Source: Owenia fusiformis (lineage: Eukaryota > Annelida > Polychaeta > Sabellida > Oweniidae). Taken from it: a stretch of 64,000 nucleotides of DNA. Under the pieces are notes generated by a model. It saw only the letters and a list, made by a program, of their open reading frames with translations, was not told the DNA's origin and searched no databases. Positions 36,312-49,250 of the stretch are shown here, piece by piece. The first letter of the stretch is position 1. Each line of letters begins with the position of its first letter. The stretch spans positions 32,301,151 to 32,365,150 of the forward strand of contig CAIIXF020000003.1 of the NCBI GenBank assembly GCA_903813345.2, in the 5' to 3' direction. Position numbers and translations under genes: made by a program.

Positions 36312-37643
36312 GTAATACTGAATTACCTCACAGACTTCATCATTCAACCCTTTTTTGTAATCAACAATTGAAGTATTATAGAATTATTCAGATGGGAAAC
36401 GCTGAGATTACTAGACAATTATATAATAGTACAGTGCAGTTATTGTGTAATTGGAAGTAGTTGTTTTCACTAAGATCGCTTATACTGCTGTTATATTTCA
36501 TAAACGCGTATGGCATGCCAATGAAGAATTGAACTATAACACTTCCGTTTTGAGTTCATGATTAAAGATGAAGTGTTCATATTTGACATTGTACAGTCCC
36601 ATCGCATTCATATACGTACATTGATTGCTGGTCATATCTAGCATTTAAAATACAAATAATAAAATAATTATTCAAAATTGTTTTGATGGACTTATTTTCT
36701 GCAAGAGTTATGTATTTTTCCACCCAACCGAGTAGTTCATTTGTAGTCAAACACAATGGCCCTGGATCGACCCCCGTATCAAGCAGGACTACTCTTAAGA
36801 AATTATCAGGAGTTTTGACCAATATGTCTACATCTCATAGGATAGAATTGTGTAAACTTGGTAACTTGTTTCCGGGCACTTGTACTTACAAGTACGTACG
36901 TCTATGTACATTTCCCTCCTTAAGTTTTGGAACCGGAAGTCCCATTTTGCCTGTTTGTGTTTGGCGATTTAAAAAATCATCAAAATTAGCATACAATTCC
37001 GAACTATAATTAAAAAACAAAATCAAGATCCACACATTGGCAGGATTTGATGTGCTATCCAATGAGAAGTTCCGATCGGGGATGTATGCACGTACATGGA
37101 AGAACACATGCATGGCTCATTCAAAGAGGGGTTTCTGGGTCATTGTCTTCCATGATTACGTGCATGTATTAAGGCCATTAATATCCAAAAGGTAATGCTC
37201 ATCTTCTCATCTTCACTGGTGGTTGAAAAACGTAAAAACACAAAATAGATGTTTAGTTTGACCCATTGCCCTGTCACTTTTGTAAAATGTAACTCCCTCT
37301 AGTTCTTTAAACTTCATACGTGAGAAAGGGTACATTGACAAGTGTTTTAGGTAATTCATAATTCCCAAATAAAAGCAAGGAGGAATCGGGATGAGAAATG
37401 GCAAAGAGACCTAAGTTCATAACGGTAAACCCCATCGTACAATGACACAATACACGCCATACGCCTCCAGTAGTTATAACTTAGAAACTGCGACAGAACA
37501 AGTTCTGGGTCACTGTTCTCGATTTTCTGTTTAGGTATTTTTTATGAGATTTTGACACAACATTCCTGACATAAAAAGGTTTTATTTCCAAGTTACACAC
37601 TTTCATTTTTAGAGGGATGTTTCATAGACTGTGTCATATTCGT
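36312..37643. other. no gene seen; one dispersed repeat copy
   Basis: Holds a copy of the dispersed repeat at about 36895-37095 ('ttaagttttggaaccggaagt', then 'aaaacaaaatcaagatcc'). The remainder is unremarkable. Confidence 0.45.
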
Positions 37644-37782
37644 AATAGGGAGTTTAAGCTAGCCTTTTTTCACAACCTAAACCCCCGGGACCTAAACGTG
37701 AACGGAAAATATTTAAGCGATGCATTTGTATATACATATAGGTTGGCGTTTCGATTTTATATGCAAGCTTAAACTCCCTATT
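37644..37782. mobile_element. 139-bp MITE (GGGAGTTTAAGCT family), copy 1
   Basis: Starts TAATAGGGAGTTTAAGCT and ends AAGCTTAAACTCCCTATT. It shares its interior (ATATAAAATCGAAACGCCAA on the minus strand) with 39551-39697, which is inverted relative to it. Confidence 0.75.
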
Positions 37783-38410
37783 GTCGTTTAGCGTTGTGCG
37801 TTGGAAGCAGACCTCTCGAATGTTTTCCTGATTGTTTAGATGAATCAACAATCCAAATTAGGACATCGGTCCATGGCTTGTGTTAATTGTAAACAAATTG
37901 GTACTCTCATGTATCATAAAACGTTTCAGGCACAACAGAATACGATAATATGATAAAAAAAATATACGTTGTTCATAATTCATAAATACCATTACCGATT
38001 TTAATGCGTTCTGAAATATCAAAGAATTGATTTTTTAAATTACTTGTTCATAAAATACGGTAATATTATTGAGTTGCATTTCAGAAATAATTGCTCTTAT
38101 GGAATCCATACATATGAGCAACAGTGTATGTAAAAATAACTCCAACCTTAACATTGTTCAACCTTCAAAGGTAAAAGTACATGTCGTCAAATACAACCAC
38201 ATGGACAAATGAAACCAAAAAAGATATCAAGAGTTAATCTGATCTGCAATTTACATAGATTTTAACTTTAAATTAATCATCGACTACGCAGCGTCCATCC
38301 TACCCCAAAGCTACCCAAAAGCTGTCTCCTTTGATTGATAATTTCTACATTTTCCAATCGGAGGATACAATGGTTCAGCACGATTTGCCTCTGCAATCAT
38401 TTCGTAAAAT

Positions 38411-38752
38411 ATATTTGTACATGTATGTCATGATAACTCAACAGTACAATTTGACAATATCATGAATAACATGACTTTTCGTTTTTAATAAATATACTTA
38501 TATATTTAATGTTTATGATACATACGTATACACAAAGTCAGGTTAAAATATAAGTCCACACATCAGAATCGAACATGAACAAATACATGTTCGATTCTGA
38601 TGTGTGGACTTATATTTTAACCTGACTTTGTGTATACGTATGTATCATAAACATTAAATATATAAGTATATTTATTAAAAACGAAAAGTCATGTTATTCA
38701 TGATATTGTCAAATTGTACTGTTGAGTTATCATGACATACATGTACAAATAT
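38411..38752. repeat. perfect 167-bp-arm palindrome
   Basis: The left arm 38411-38577 and right arm 38586-38752 are exact reverse complements over all 167 bases, with an 8-base loop AACAAATA. No target duplication or terminal motif stands out. Confidence 0.95.
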
Positions 38753-39084
38753 AAACGAACGTGTATATTTAATGATGAAAATAAATTACGCATTCAAAGA
38801 CATTTTTGACATCATATTGATTTACAAATGATAGCTCACACTTTAGATAAAAAATATATTATGATTACAATGGCTAAAAACTGTTTAGTGTAAATATAAA
38901 ACAGATCATTTTGCCCTTCCTAGACGGAGTCATGGCGGCACTGACACAATCATATCTGATCGCCTTCATGTTTGCCGTGGTATCGTAAACAATAAATCAA
39001 TTTTAAATGTGTAAATAATTTCTAGTAAGGTATTCACGACGATACTAGCTCTCATGAACTCTCATGAACTCTCATGAGATATTA

Positions 39085-39390
39085 AATTGATTTAGAATTA
39101 AAGATTGTTCATTTTGTGAAAATTGTAATACAATTGACTACATTGAACACCATTTTTATGAATGTAGAAAAATAAGAAGTAATGTGAGAACTTTTTGATA
39201 GAATTATTTTTGACCAAATAATAGGGATATATAAATATAAAAGATAAAAAGAAGTTTCAATATCCAAGAGAAGTCAAATTCTTAACCAAAGCAAAACTGG
39301 TAATATACATACATTGAAAATGAAAATCTGATCAGAAATAAGACATTGTAATTGTTTGTAATTGTATGGTATGATTATTCTTGAAATATA
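39085..39390 (+). mobile_element. LINE 3'-end fragment
   Basis: The plus strand encodes RIKDCSFCENCNTIDYIEHH then FYECRKIRSNV, the CxxC...HxxxxC knuckle of LINE proteins, followed by a short 3' region. Related in motif but not in close sequence to the fragment at 28887. Confidence 0.6.
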
Positions 39391-39429
39391 GTTTTATATA
39401 ACAAAGCTCTCGTGAACATTTTTCTCTGC

Positions 39430-40075
39430 TGTGATAAATTCGATTACGCTGGCTACCGATACGAACCGTTTCGGTAACAAAATGTCGGACCTCGAAGGTA
39501 CGATTTGTCTTTTTTCTTATTTCATGCGTTGTCGGCTGAATTCCAACGACATAAGGGAGTTTGAGCTTGCATATAAAATCGAAAAAATCGAAACGCCAAC
39601 CTATACGTATGACCAATCGCCCATACAAATGCATCGCTTATTATTTTCCGTTCACGTTTAGGTTGTGAAAAAACATTGCAAGCTTTTACTCCCTATTTTT
39701 ATCACAAACGTGTATCAGTTTCACATGCCTATGAAAATGCATGTATGTTTACGAACAAATAGTACAGAAGACAACAGAATCGTCAATTTGATACCTCACT
39801 TTTGTTACCTAAACGGAACTTCAAAAACGGTTAAGGTCTGCGCTTTTAACCCGTTCCGTTTCGGTAACAATAGTGACGAATTAAATCGACGATTTTGTTG
39901 TCTTCTGGAGTATTTGTTCGCAAACATATACATTTCTCAAACATATGATACTGACACACGTTTAGTGATAAAAATGTCGTGGGAATTCTGCCGACAACGT
40001 TAAATTAGGAAAAAGGAAAAATCGTTCCGACATTTTTTTACCGAAACGAACCGTTTATCGAGTGGATCACCAGTG
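39430..40075. mobile_element. foldback element with a nested MITE
   Basis: Outer ends match in inverted form (AACCGTTTCGGTAACAAAAT left; complement of GGTTCGTTTCGGTAAAAAAA right). A second inverted pair inside (CGAACAAATAGTACAGAAGA and its worn complement) spans about 39745-39925. The 147-bp MITE at 39551-39697 lies within the left part. Ends are too worn to fix a target duplication. Confidence 0.6.
39551..39697. mobile_element. MITE (GGGAGTTTAAGCT family), copy 2
   Basis: Starts ATAAGGGAGTTTGAGCTTGC and ends GCAAGCTTTTACTCCCTAT. Same family as 37644-37782, opposite orientation. Confidence 0.7.
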
Positions 40076-41490
40076 CAATGAGAATGAAATTAAGTGGCGA
40101 GTAGACTAAACTTTTCGAATATTCGGTCTGTACATTTTTATTTACACTGTGTATATGCATGAAACAACTCACTTCTTGGGCAAGACATATTTTTGATTAC
40201 TAATATTTTCAAAACCTCATCTCTCCTTGATGACTCGTTTTACAGTATAAGCGCAGACGGTAACAGATCCATCAAAACCATTGAAATCAGATACTAGGTC
40301 ATGGAGTTCGTTTGATAAAAAAGCCCCATCCAATATTCAAAACAGGCGCATTCAAGTTAAAACTGCCAGCATAGGTTACACGTACATGCATCGACTCTCG
40401 ATTTCATGAGAGTTCTTGGCTAGGATGATGCAATTTTTGCAAGAGTCCTAGATATTAACTCGGAAATAAAAAAGTTTCTCAATTCGCCTTAGTTGTTGGT
40501 AACTTGATGGTAACAATAGGTAGAATAGCGTTTAATATGTCCGTCCTTGTAATAAGTCTTCGAACTCATTTTTGAAATCGGAGATTGCTCTATAGGTAGA
40601 GAGGGGGCTTCAATGTAATTTTCGTGTCAAGACAACCATTCAATCCAATATAAGCCTAATGCATTGCCTAAAATCCAATCAGTCAACAATCATGTACAAG
40701 TGAAAGATGTTACGTTGACTTTAGACTTTTGTGATTTAGATGTTTTTAATGTGTATGTACTCTTATATTATTGGCTAAAACATATCTATTACCTACAATC
40801 CAGCGCACATATCAAAGAAAGCACGACAGAAGCATCTAACTTCCTGTATTTCTTAAAGCTTTGCACCGGGCTTTGCCTCAGGCATAAAACTATAAAATAC
40901 TTCTGATCATTCTTGTTTGTACATCGCAACCTGAAAGTACATGTTTTGTTTTTATGAGTAAAGCGTAAATAGAATAACGTGATCATGCTCTTTTAACCTT
41001 CGGGAGAGGAGCATGAGTTCGCATTTGTTTGACTACAGCTTCTTAAAAGATAGCTTCCCTACTTTATACCTAACCTCTGTTGCCAGGGGAATGGGATCAA
41101 AATAAATCTATTAGAGGGTTCTGAGACAATAAGCAATTAAAAGGGGACACGGAAAGGGACATGCGATAATTATCGATTGGACCTATGACTTTGGTTTTAG
41201 ATAATAACTGATAACAATAGTTATGGGGAGAGATATCGAATAACTATCGTATGAACCTGAAGAAAGGGACATGAGATAACAGATAGGGGATAAATGGGAT
41301 AGTTCATATGATTCTACAATGGAGGCATTGGGCGTTTGGGCAAGCTGTGAGACATGAGGATGGGACAATTATATGAGATAAACCTGATGCATGCCTCTAT
41401 ACATTGGCTAATTAATGTCTATCACTCAATAGCCATTGTCAATTTGAATATCGAACATATCAATGGCCTTTGATTGTAAGTCGAATTAAA
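40076..41490. other. no gene seen
   Basis: AT-rich sequence without recognisable exons or strong repeats. Confidence 0.45.
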
Positions 41491-41493
41491 TGC

Positions 41494-41939
41494 ATGTACA
41501 GGGTAGCCCTAAAGAAAAAACAGTATACCATTGTATGTATGCATTATCTGAACATCTCATTTTGATCATGGTGGTCGCCGGAAAATATGGACCGCAATTA
41601 ACGTTAAATAACAAATTTTGTTTTGGCTTACCTTTCAACAATGTATGCTAATTTTAATTCTTTGTCATATTTAGATCTAGCTTGAGCTACATATGAAAAA
41701 TAATTTTTGATCGGGCGCCTATATATCCACCTTTAGCCTAAAACGATTGAGGATCTGGTCAATAGGGCTTGCAATGAGTGGACATTTTAAGAACGTTCCA
41801 TTCGGTGTAAATTTCTCGTATATGTTAACATGCTGTGTTTTCTTTCAAAAACTTCACAATTATGTGCCATGAAGTAATTAAATGTTTATTTCAATTGAAT
41901 TTGATTTTTGTATTGGATTTTATGGCCCACTCTGTATGC
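41494..41939. mobile_element. possible mariner-like MITE
   Basis: Begins TGTACAGGGTAGCCCTAAAG and ends TTATGGCCCACTCTGTATGC. The inverted ends agree only roughly. No coding frame. Confidence 0.35.
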
Positions 41940-43765
41940 ACTAGACTTAGTAATTCTTCAAAACTATATTTCATTATACTCAAGGTGATGACCTTATACA
42001 TTAACCACTTTGATTTGTGTACTGCAAGATATGCGAACAACTGCAAAAGATAGCGACCTACACAGTGATTCAGCGCTCCAAGAACTTCTATAAATAAAAC
42101 AACTTGTTTTCCTATTGCGGTTACCATGACCACCGTTTTTGTTTATCACGCATATACAATGCTAATAGTGCTTTTAAATGCATGTTAATGCAAGCTTAAG
42201 CCTATGGGAATAAAACTTAGCACAAGGAGCTCGATTGAATCACCAGCAACTACAAATTAGTAACACCTAGTTATCATTTGGGTCTTGTCTTTCCAATGCA
42301 TGCTTCTTATCGATTTCCAATACAACAAAAAGCACGTAATTTTTAATGCGTCACCCTGTATTTTCGACTGCGAGAATGTACTATAGTAGATATTTACACC
42401 ATTGAAGCACCTTGATACACTTTTTGAAAAGCAAAATCTCTATAAATAACATGAAGGTTTCACGCATTTAGCCACAGCCAGGCATATATAAACTGCCGAT
42501 GCTCACTCTGGACGCGTGATATCTCTGTCTAACCAGGGTCACCCCATCCTTCAGAATACAATAAATAACTTTTGTGTTTTTCTATGCAAGCACATAACCG
42601 GTTCTCCTAAAACATGTTTACAATGGATCCTTAGTTGTGCCCATTGTGAGGTCATTTTGACCCGTCGCGGAGGCGAATGACGTCATGAAATGAAATATGC
42701 CCTAGTTGAAATCAATCAATTAAAAGAATAAAAAATCTAAATTATCCATTCTCTTGAAAAAATAAATCCGTTCCAGATTTGTTGAATTTTCTAGCAGAAA
42801 TTGTCTGCCCCCCCCCCCCCTCCGTCTCATTTTCCGATCACCGGGCGTGTGACACATAGTGTGTCCTGCCTGTGTTCAATCATCGTTAATAGTGTTAAAC
42901 AGATGTGTTTTCCACTGCATATTGGAATATTTGATAATTAAAAAAGTTCAAATTTGAATATTTGAGAAATAAAATCTTACAACTTAATTTTCGAATATAT
43001 ATTTTTCAAAAATATCTAAAATGACTATTAAAAACATGAAAAATAGTAAATGATAAAAAACATATTATCAAAGTTAGCATAGAGCCTTTAAAGACATCGA
43101 CGCTCCTAATGAATTTTGTCTAAAACCAAATAAATTACTAGATATAGTAGTTTCAGATGACTTACTTTCTTAAATATTCTTTCCGGTCATTTTCCAAATA
43201 AAAGTTAACGTTTCAGAAAACTTGAAAGATGGCAGCCCATAGGAAATATCTGAGTGTTATATTTGTATAAATACTCAGTTCTAACCTTACCAAAGCTTTT
43301 CTCACATTTTCTCCCAGGATAAAGAGGAACACTGGGTTACAGCATGGACTATCAAGCTATCTCTTGAAGGCCCGTGGTTACAGAGAGACATGGTATACTC
43401 TCTGGTCACAATAATCAAAATTAACATGAAGGTATTAATAATGGCTTACAAGGAGTGTCCTGTTGCAAACAGCACACAAAAAAAGCTGTAAATCTGTGTT
43501 TTATCAAGATATATGTAATCCCCATTTAATAGAAACGTCTAGAGGATTCACGTGTACACAGAAATAGGTGACAGGAAAGCGGTAGATAACATGAAATAAG
43601 GACAAATTAAACTGCATATAGCTCAATTTTGCACAAAGCTATACTTGAACGTATGGTCAAGCTTTAAAAATGCCTTCGATTTTAGAATTTGGTTTATAAA
43701 TAAAGTTGAAATCCATATATTATTTAGTTCCTCTTTTGTTACATTGACGAAAATCCATTATTATA
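41940..43765. other. no gene seen
   Basis: Contains a lone mariner-type terminus (GTCACCCTGTATTTTC) near 42350 and a poly-C run near 42810. Otherwise unremarkable. Confidence 0.45.
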
Positions 43766-44747
43766 TACAGGGTGTCCAAAAAAAACAGGACCGTAAGAAA
43801 GTTGAATAACTCGGTCAATTTTAGAATTATTTAGTTCATTCAATGTGAATTTTGTTCTGAAAGTTTGATGATAATCTGTTTATTGTGTCAGAAACTACAG
43901 TCCTTTACAAAACATGCTCAAAGTGGGCACTTCTCCTCTCTATGCACAAACGAATCCTGCGAACAAAGTTGTTGATGACCCTTACCTATACACATTAATG
44001 TGGATGGTAAATATTGGGGTAGTTATTGCCCTCTAAAGATTGTTAGGGGCCTGTCAGTATACACACTGGCTTTGAGAAATCCTCAAAGATAAAAATTTGG
44101 GGGATTTAGATCAGGCGAATGAGCTGCCCATTTGGTTTGCGTTCTGCAACTGATGAGCTGACCACCAAAGCATTGCCTAAAACATTTCAGCATATCATTT
44201 GCAGTGTTGGGGTGGTATTGGCTTGTTGAAACCACTGCTTAATTATCTCCTTAGATGTCCCTTCTGGTGCTTACTGACCTCCAAAACTTGGTGAGAACTT
44301 ACTGGTCCTTGTTCATGGTGATAGCAAGTCCCCAGTCACCTTCGAACCAAAAGGGACTGATGATTCCATGTTTCCCTCATTGCCATTCAGGGAGTATATT
44401 GTTCAAAATGCAATGGGTGCTGTAACACTTCATCAGGAGGATGTAAGCCCCAGTAGCAATTGTTCTTGGAACAAACTTGTCCATTCAGATAGACATGTGT
44501 GTAGGAGGATCATCAACAGCTTTGTTCGCCGGATTGAATCGTGCATAGAGATGAGATTTGCACATTTGGGGCATGTTTTGTAAGGAGCTGTAGTTTTTGA
44601 CTCAATTGGTAGATTATTACCAAACTTTCACAACAAAATTCACATTGAATGAACTAAGTAATTCTGAAATTTCAAGGCAAAATATGCAAAATTGACCGAG
44701 TTATTCAATTTTCTTACGGTCCTGTTTTTTTTTTTGGACACCCTGTA
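43766..44747. mobile_element. mariner-like element with inverted duplicated 3' ends
   Basis: Starts TACAGGGTGTCCAAAAAAAA and ends TTTTTGGACACCCTGTA. Both ends carry the transposase C-terminus reading outward. On the minus strand, near 44137, WAAHSPDLNPPNFY is followed at 43990-43915 by VINNFVRRIRLCIERRSAHF then EHVL and stop. On the plus strand RRIINSFVRRIESCIEMRFA then HLGHVL ends at 44583. The arms match over more than 200 bp, far beyond normal mariner termini. Confidence 0.85.
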
Positions 44748-45411
44748 TTTCAGAGGATTTTGAAAAAAGGTTTTCAGCTTTTCATTTATCAAATGTTCAA
44801 ATTCCCCGCCATTTCTCAAATAAAAGTTGAAATTTTTTAATCATCAAATATTCCATTATAGCTTTTTTTACACCAATGGAAAGATTGAACAAAGGACGCA
44901 CTATTTCAATTAAATAATGTCGTATCTAATGTGCAACTTCAATGTTTTAGCATATCAACAATATTTTGCAACCTAAGTGACATCATCGTGACATCACTCA
45001 GGTCGTAAAACATTTTGAAAGGAATAAGAAGAAAATATTTTGAATATTATCGTACCATTGGATTCTACTAAAATTTAGAATGGCATTTTTCTCTGAGTGA
45101 ACAATTTTCGTGCATGGATGAATTCATTTCTCGCTTATTGATAAACCAATTTTCTTAATTTTTCGGCAAAAAAACACACGCGAGGATGACCTCTAAAAGT
45201 TAGTTTTAAATAAATTCACGATTTTTCGAATAAAAAGTCATTCAAAAAACAATTTTTGAAATTAATGCACATATCATTTTGATAACATTGGGTAAAGACT
45301 ACGATATAAGCCAAAGTGGTAATGAAAATTTTAAGAAAATTGTATAAATTCTTAAAAGAGCATTCAGTTAGATTTAATGGTTTTCCAAGGCGAATTTTTT
45401 AATGGTGCATA
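44748..45411. other. no gene seen
   Basis: AT-rich, no repeats or exons recognised. Confidence 0.4.
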
Positions 45412-45584
45412 TACTTGGTGACCCAAAAGTAAGTTTACAGTTCTTCAACAATCTCTTTCTGAAATACACCAGATGCGAGTAAAAATAAGCTTGATTTACT
45501 TCATTAAAAATTCTGTCAAAATGATTTCATATTTGGAATCTACATGTAAAATTACATCTAGAAAAGTGGTCACCCTGTATAGTA
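45412..45584. mobile_element. possible very short mariner-type MITE
   Basis: Begins CATATACTTGGTGACCCAAA and ends AAAGTGGTCACCCTGTATAG; short inverted ends around about 130 bp. Weak. Confidence 0.3.
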
Positions 45585-45682
45585 ATGGATGATTCCAAAT
45601 TAGTGCAAATTAGCATAGACACTGTTTTAACTAATCGGGGCATTATGGCGGACATAACCGTCGCTTCAAGCAATCGTCGATT

Positions 45683-46049
45683 ATTGCCGAAATATCGGAA
45701 ATAATCAACAGAACAACCAAACTCCAGAATTAAACACAATCGATTCCTCGTCTAGCGAGGGGAATCCCCATTGAGACACACAAACGCCCACAAGCGCCTT
45801 GAACCAGGCAGCCAATCAGGTTTATGATAAACAAATTCAGCGACCAATCAGATAACAGGAGGACTTTCCCGGTATATTCAAACTTCAGATTGAATTAATT
45901 TCTTCGAAAATAATTAGATCGGCCAACACAATCGCAAAATTAACAATGAAAGAGTGGGAGTAGATAGGTATATATGTGGTGAAACTCAATATGTAAAGAA
46001 GTCCAGAGGGGTCTTGATTGTGCTATCCCATGACATAGAGCCTCTTTAA
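45683..46049. mobile_element. TTAA-target MITE, left-truncated copy
   Basis: Closely matches 23636-24027 (shares ATCGATTCCTCG, GCGAGGGGAATCCCCATTGA and the rest) and keeps the right terminus ending CCTCTTTAA. The left ~115 bp of the full copy, including its terminal repeat, is missing. Confidence 0.8.
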
Positions 46050-46375
46050 TTGAGCGACTAAATTAAATTCCTTTGATACAGCAATCACTCAGTATTTTTC
46101 TATTGATCATATAGTTAAATATGTTCTACCATCATATAGTAGGTCAAATGCGATATAAAATTGATGTGACAACGGTATAAGTAAAGACAACGTTAAAGTG
46201 TCTATATACCGTTGTCATTTTCCTATGTTTCAATGCAATACATCCACCATAGTCCGTTGTCACATTTCCCCATATGCCGTTGTCTTTAATTGTTAATTAT
46301 TTGAAATTCCGATTCCCACGCGGTACTAACTTCGACCGTTAATTTGAATTTTTGACCTACCAGATGTTTGAAAAT

Positions 46376-46672
46376 CAAGGATTGCGAGTCTCATACTTCA
46401 CCGTTTTTCTTCAAACTTGTTTCATTCAAAGCATAACAAAAATGCCCTTCTGTTGGTACACTATTCTGCTATACAGAGTCCCTACTTTCAGCGGCATTTG
46501 GGTCCCCAGCTGTGAGAAGGGCAAGGGCTTCTCACAACTGGGGACCAAAACGCTGCTAAGACGAGGGACTCTTTACAATAAAGCAATGTACCAACAGAAA
46601 GGCAATTTTGTTTTGCTTTGAATGGAACAAGTTTGAAAAAAACGGTGTAGTATGAGACTCGCTTGACAATTT
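46376..46672. mobile_element. foldback element, ~145-bp arms
   Basis: The left arm (GCGAGTCTCATACTTCACCG, later TTCTGTTGGTACA) is repeated in inverted form on the right at about 80-85% identity. The centre pairs GGGTCCCCAGCTGTGAGAAG with its inverse. No target duplication is clear. Confidence 0.75.
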
Positions 46673-47537
46673 AGACTCGTTGAAAAGACTGAGATAGTAT
46701 ACATAGGCCTAAGTGGGGAGAAAGTTGATGCTGTTAACAAAGTATAAATATGAAGAATATTCATTTTTCTGGCTTAATCGAGAAAATCGTTCAATTCAGA
46801 CACCATCAATTACGAAGGTCACGTGATAACTATCCCCACCGTGTTGTAGTAGTGCTCTTTAAATTAGTAATCTTACCGATCTCTAAACACTCATAGGGCA
46901 ACGAACGTAGTAAACTGTAGTCGGTCTGCATATAAACAACAATCATGAGTTCACCTACTTCACACCACATACAGTTCGTACTTCAACTTGGTTAACGAGT
47001 TGAAGGTCAATTTCACCTCATAATTCTGTCAGTTAAAAATTAAAAGCAAAGGATGTTCATATTAATCTCTGGCACACATAACCTTGTGGTTTTTCACCTT
47101 AAAACACGCTCTTGGGAGCCTGCAGTGTTTTAATAGTTGTTTAAATTGTTTCATTCGAGTAACTTGAAAAATAATGTTGATCCTATGGGTAACCTTTTTA
47201 AAAATTGTAATGTTTTACTATAGTGTTAACAACTTTTTCTAAAACATTTGTAATAAAAGCATGAATTAATTATCATTATCAATTATACATATATTTCCTG
47301 CGTTCGGTCAGTCAGTTATACTTAAAGATCGGACGTTTCTTTTTTAGTTGTAATGAATATTTCTGCATCTCTATCTATTTCCCTTTATTTGATCTCATTC
47401 TGATATCAACTCTTCGTCCAGGTAAATTACAACTTTCAAACTTGACACTCTTTATCCTTTACAGCCACATTAAAATGTTTAAAGTGTTTTTAAAACTTTC
47501 GATTAAAATCAATTTGTATCTTTTAATGGTCCCATAT

Positions 47538-48368
47538 CACAGGCTGGTATCGAAAGATTTGTCCGCTGTGACGGAGCATGCTATTTTTCATAAAAACACT
47601 AAGAATGCTTCACGATTTATTTTTTAACTCATATGTTTCGTTATATCAAAGATAATTACTTACTCCATGCAATGGATATATCATTTGTGTGTAACCTTCA
47701 CTTCTGTTTGAAGTCCAATAACGCTAGGAGTAAAATCTATTGAAAACGGCGCCAGAGTATCAAACTCTAAAATGTACCATTTCTTTTTTAACTTTTTAAT
47801 AGCATGATATAGTGACACGATAATATTAACATATGTTTTCAGCATAACTCTGAATTTATTAATGAGATATTAATGCATTGGGTCTTTTTAATTTTTTTAT
47901 AAAAAATAAAATTAATATTTTTTGTCCGCTGTGACGGAGCATTTTCACAGTTAACATTTGCAACTGCTCCGTCACAGCGGACAAAAAAATTAAGCATTAT
48001 TTTTTATAAAAGAATTAAAAATATCAAATACATCAACATCTCATTTATACCTTCATAGTTATGCTGAAACCATGTGTAAATATTATCGTGTCACTATATC
48101 GTGCCATTAGAAAGTTAAACAAGAAATGGTACATTTTGAAGTATGATACTCCGGCGCCATTTTCAATAGCTTTTCTTCCCAGCGTAATTGGACTTCAAAC
48201 AGAAGTGAAAGTTACCCGTAAATGATATATCCATTGCATGGAGTAAGTAATTTTGTATGGTATAACGAAACATATGAGTTAAAAAATAAATCGTGAAGTA
48301 TTCTTAGTGTTTTTATGAAAAATAGTATGCTCCGTCACAGCGGACAGATATTTCGATACCAGCCTGTG
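47538..48368. mobile_element. foldback element, CACAGGCT family, copy 2
   Basis: 831 bp, same length as the copy at 35481 and inverted relative to it. Starts CACAGGCTGGTATCG and ends CGATACCAGCCTGTG. Target duplication CATAT at 47533-47537 and 48369-48373. Arms of about 400 bp with the GTCCGCTGTGACGGAGCA motif near the ends and at the centre. Confidence 0.93.
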
Positions 48369-48545
48369 CATATATGTGTATAAAGTAAGTCAACATCAAC
48401 AGTGTCCAATTTAAAATGTATTATATATATTTTAATATTTAACAATCTTATACTGCTATATAATTATGAATAATATAAACAAATACAAGGCGTCTATGAC
48501 TACAATAAATATATTTGCAAATGAATGGCAAAAGTGTATATGTAC

Positions 48546-49250
48546 ACTCCTGTCCAAAGTTTGGAAACTTTTTACTTCAAAAACCAGTAAGTATTGGGCT
48601 TATTTTAGTAATGCTTATATAAATTGACTCCATTTCCATCGCCTCATTTTTTGTCTGAATTTTTTCTCCACTCACAAAACGTCAAACTTTGATAACATAA
48701 GTGATGAACATTTAAGAGTCGCCATTTGTGTGTAATCCAATTGACGCTGTTGGGCTTGCTGATATCTCATATATGCGGGCTATCCATTTATGTCAGCATT
48801 CCATAAATAAAAAAATGATTTTGCAAACTTCATTTGACAAAAAAGTAATAAGTTTTAAGAAGCCAAAAAGTTATAGTTCCTCAAAGTCAAATATGATTTC
48901 AAAAATCCGTTTTATGTCATAACATTGGAGGCGAGAATGATTTTCATAATCGACTTCGAAACTCCGTAACTTTTTATTTCACGAAGCAAAAGCAGCATGT
49001 TATCATGATTGTGGCAAACCCATCGTTTCGTTTTGAAATAACATGTAGATCATGGCGATTTCTAAATATTAATCAAATGTCTCATCACGGTACGACATTC
49101 TGTAAGTGAGGGAAAAAGTCAGACAAATCAGAGGAACTGAAAATGAGGTCAATTTATAGAATCATCAATAAAATAAGCCAACCCTTTTACGAGTTTTTAA
49201 ATAACAAAGAGGGAAAAGGTTTCCAAACGTTTTAAACATTTTGGTCATCC
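48546..49250. mobile_element. degenerate Tc1-like MITE
   Basis: Left terminus CTGTCCAAAGTTTGGAAACT and right terminus GGTTTCCAAACGTTT with subterminal GGCTTATTTTA blocks in inverted arrangement. The 'ccaaagtttgg' core recalls Tc1 termini. Identity between ends is low. Confidence 0.5.
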
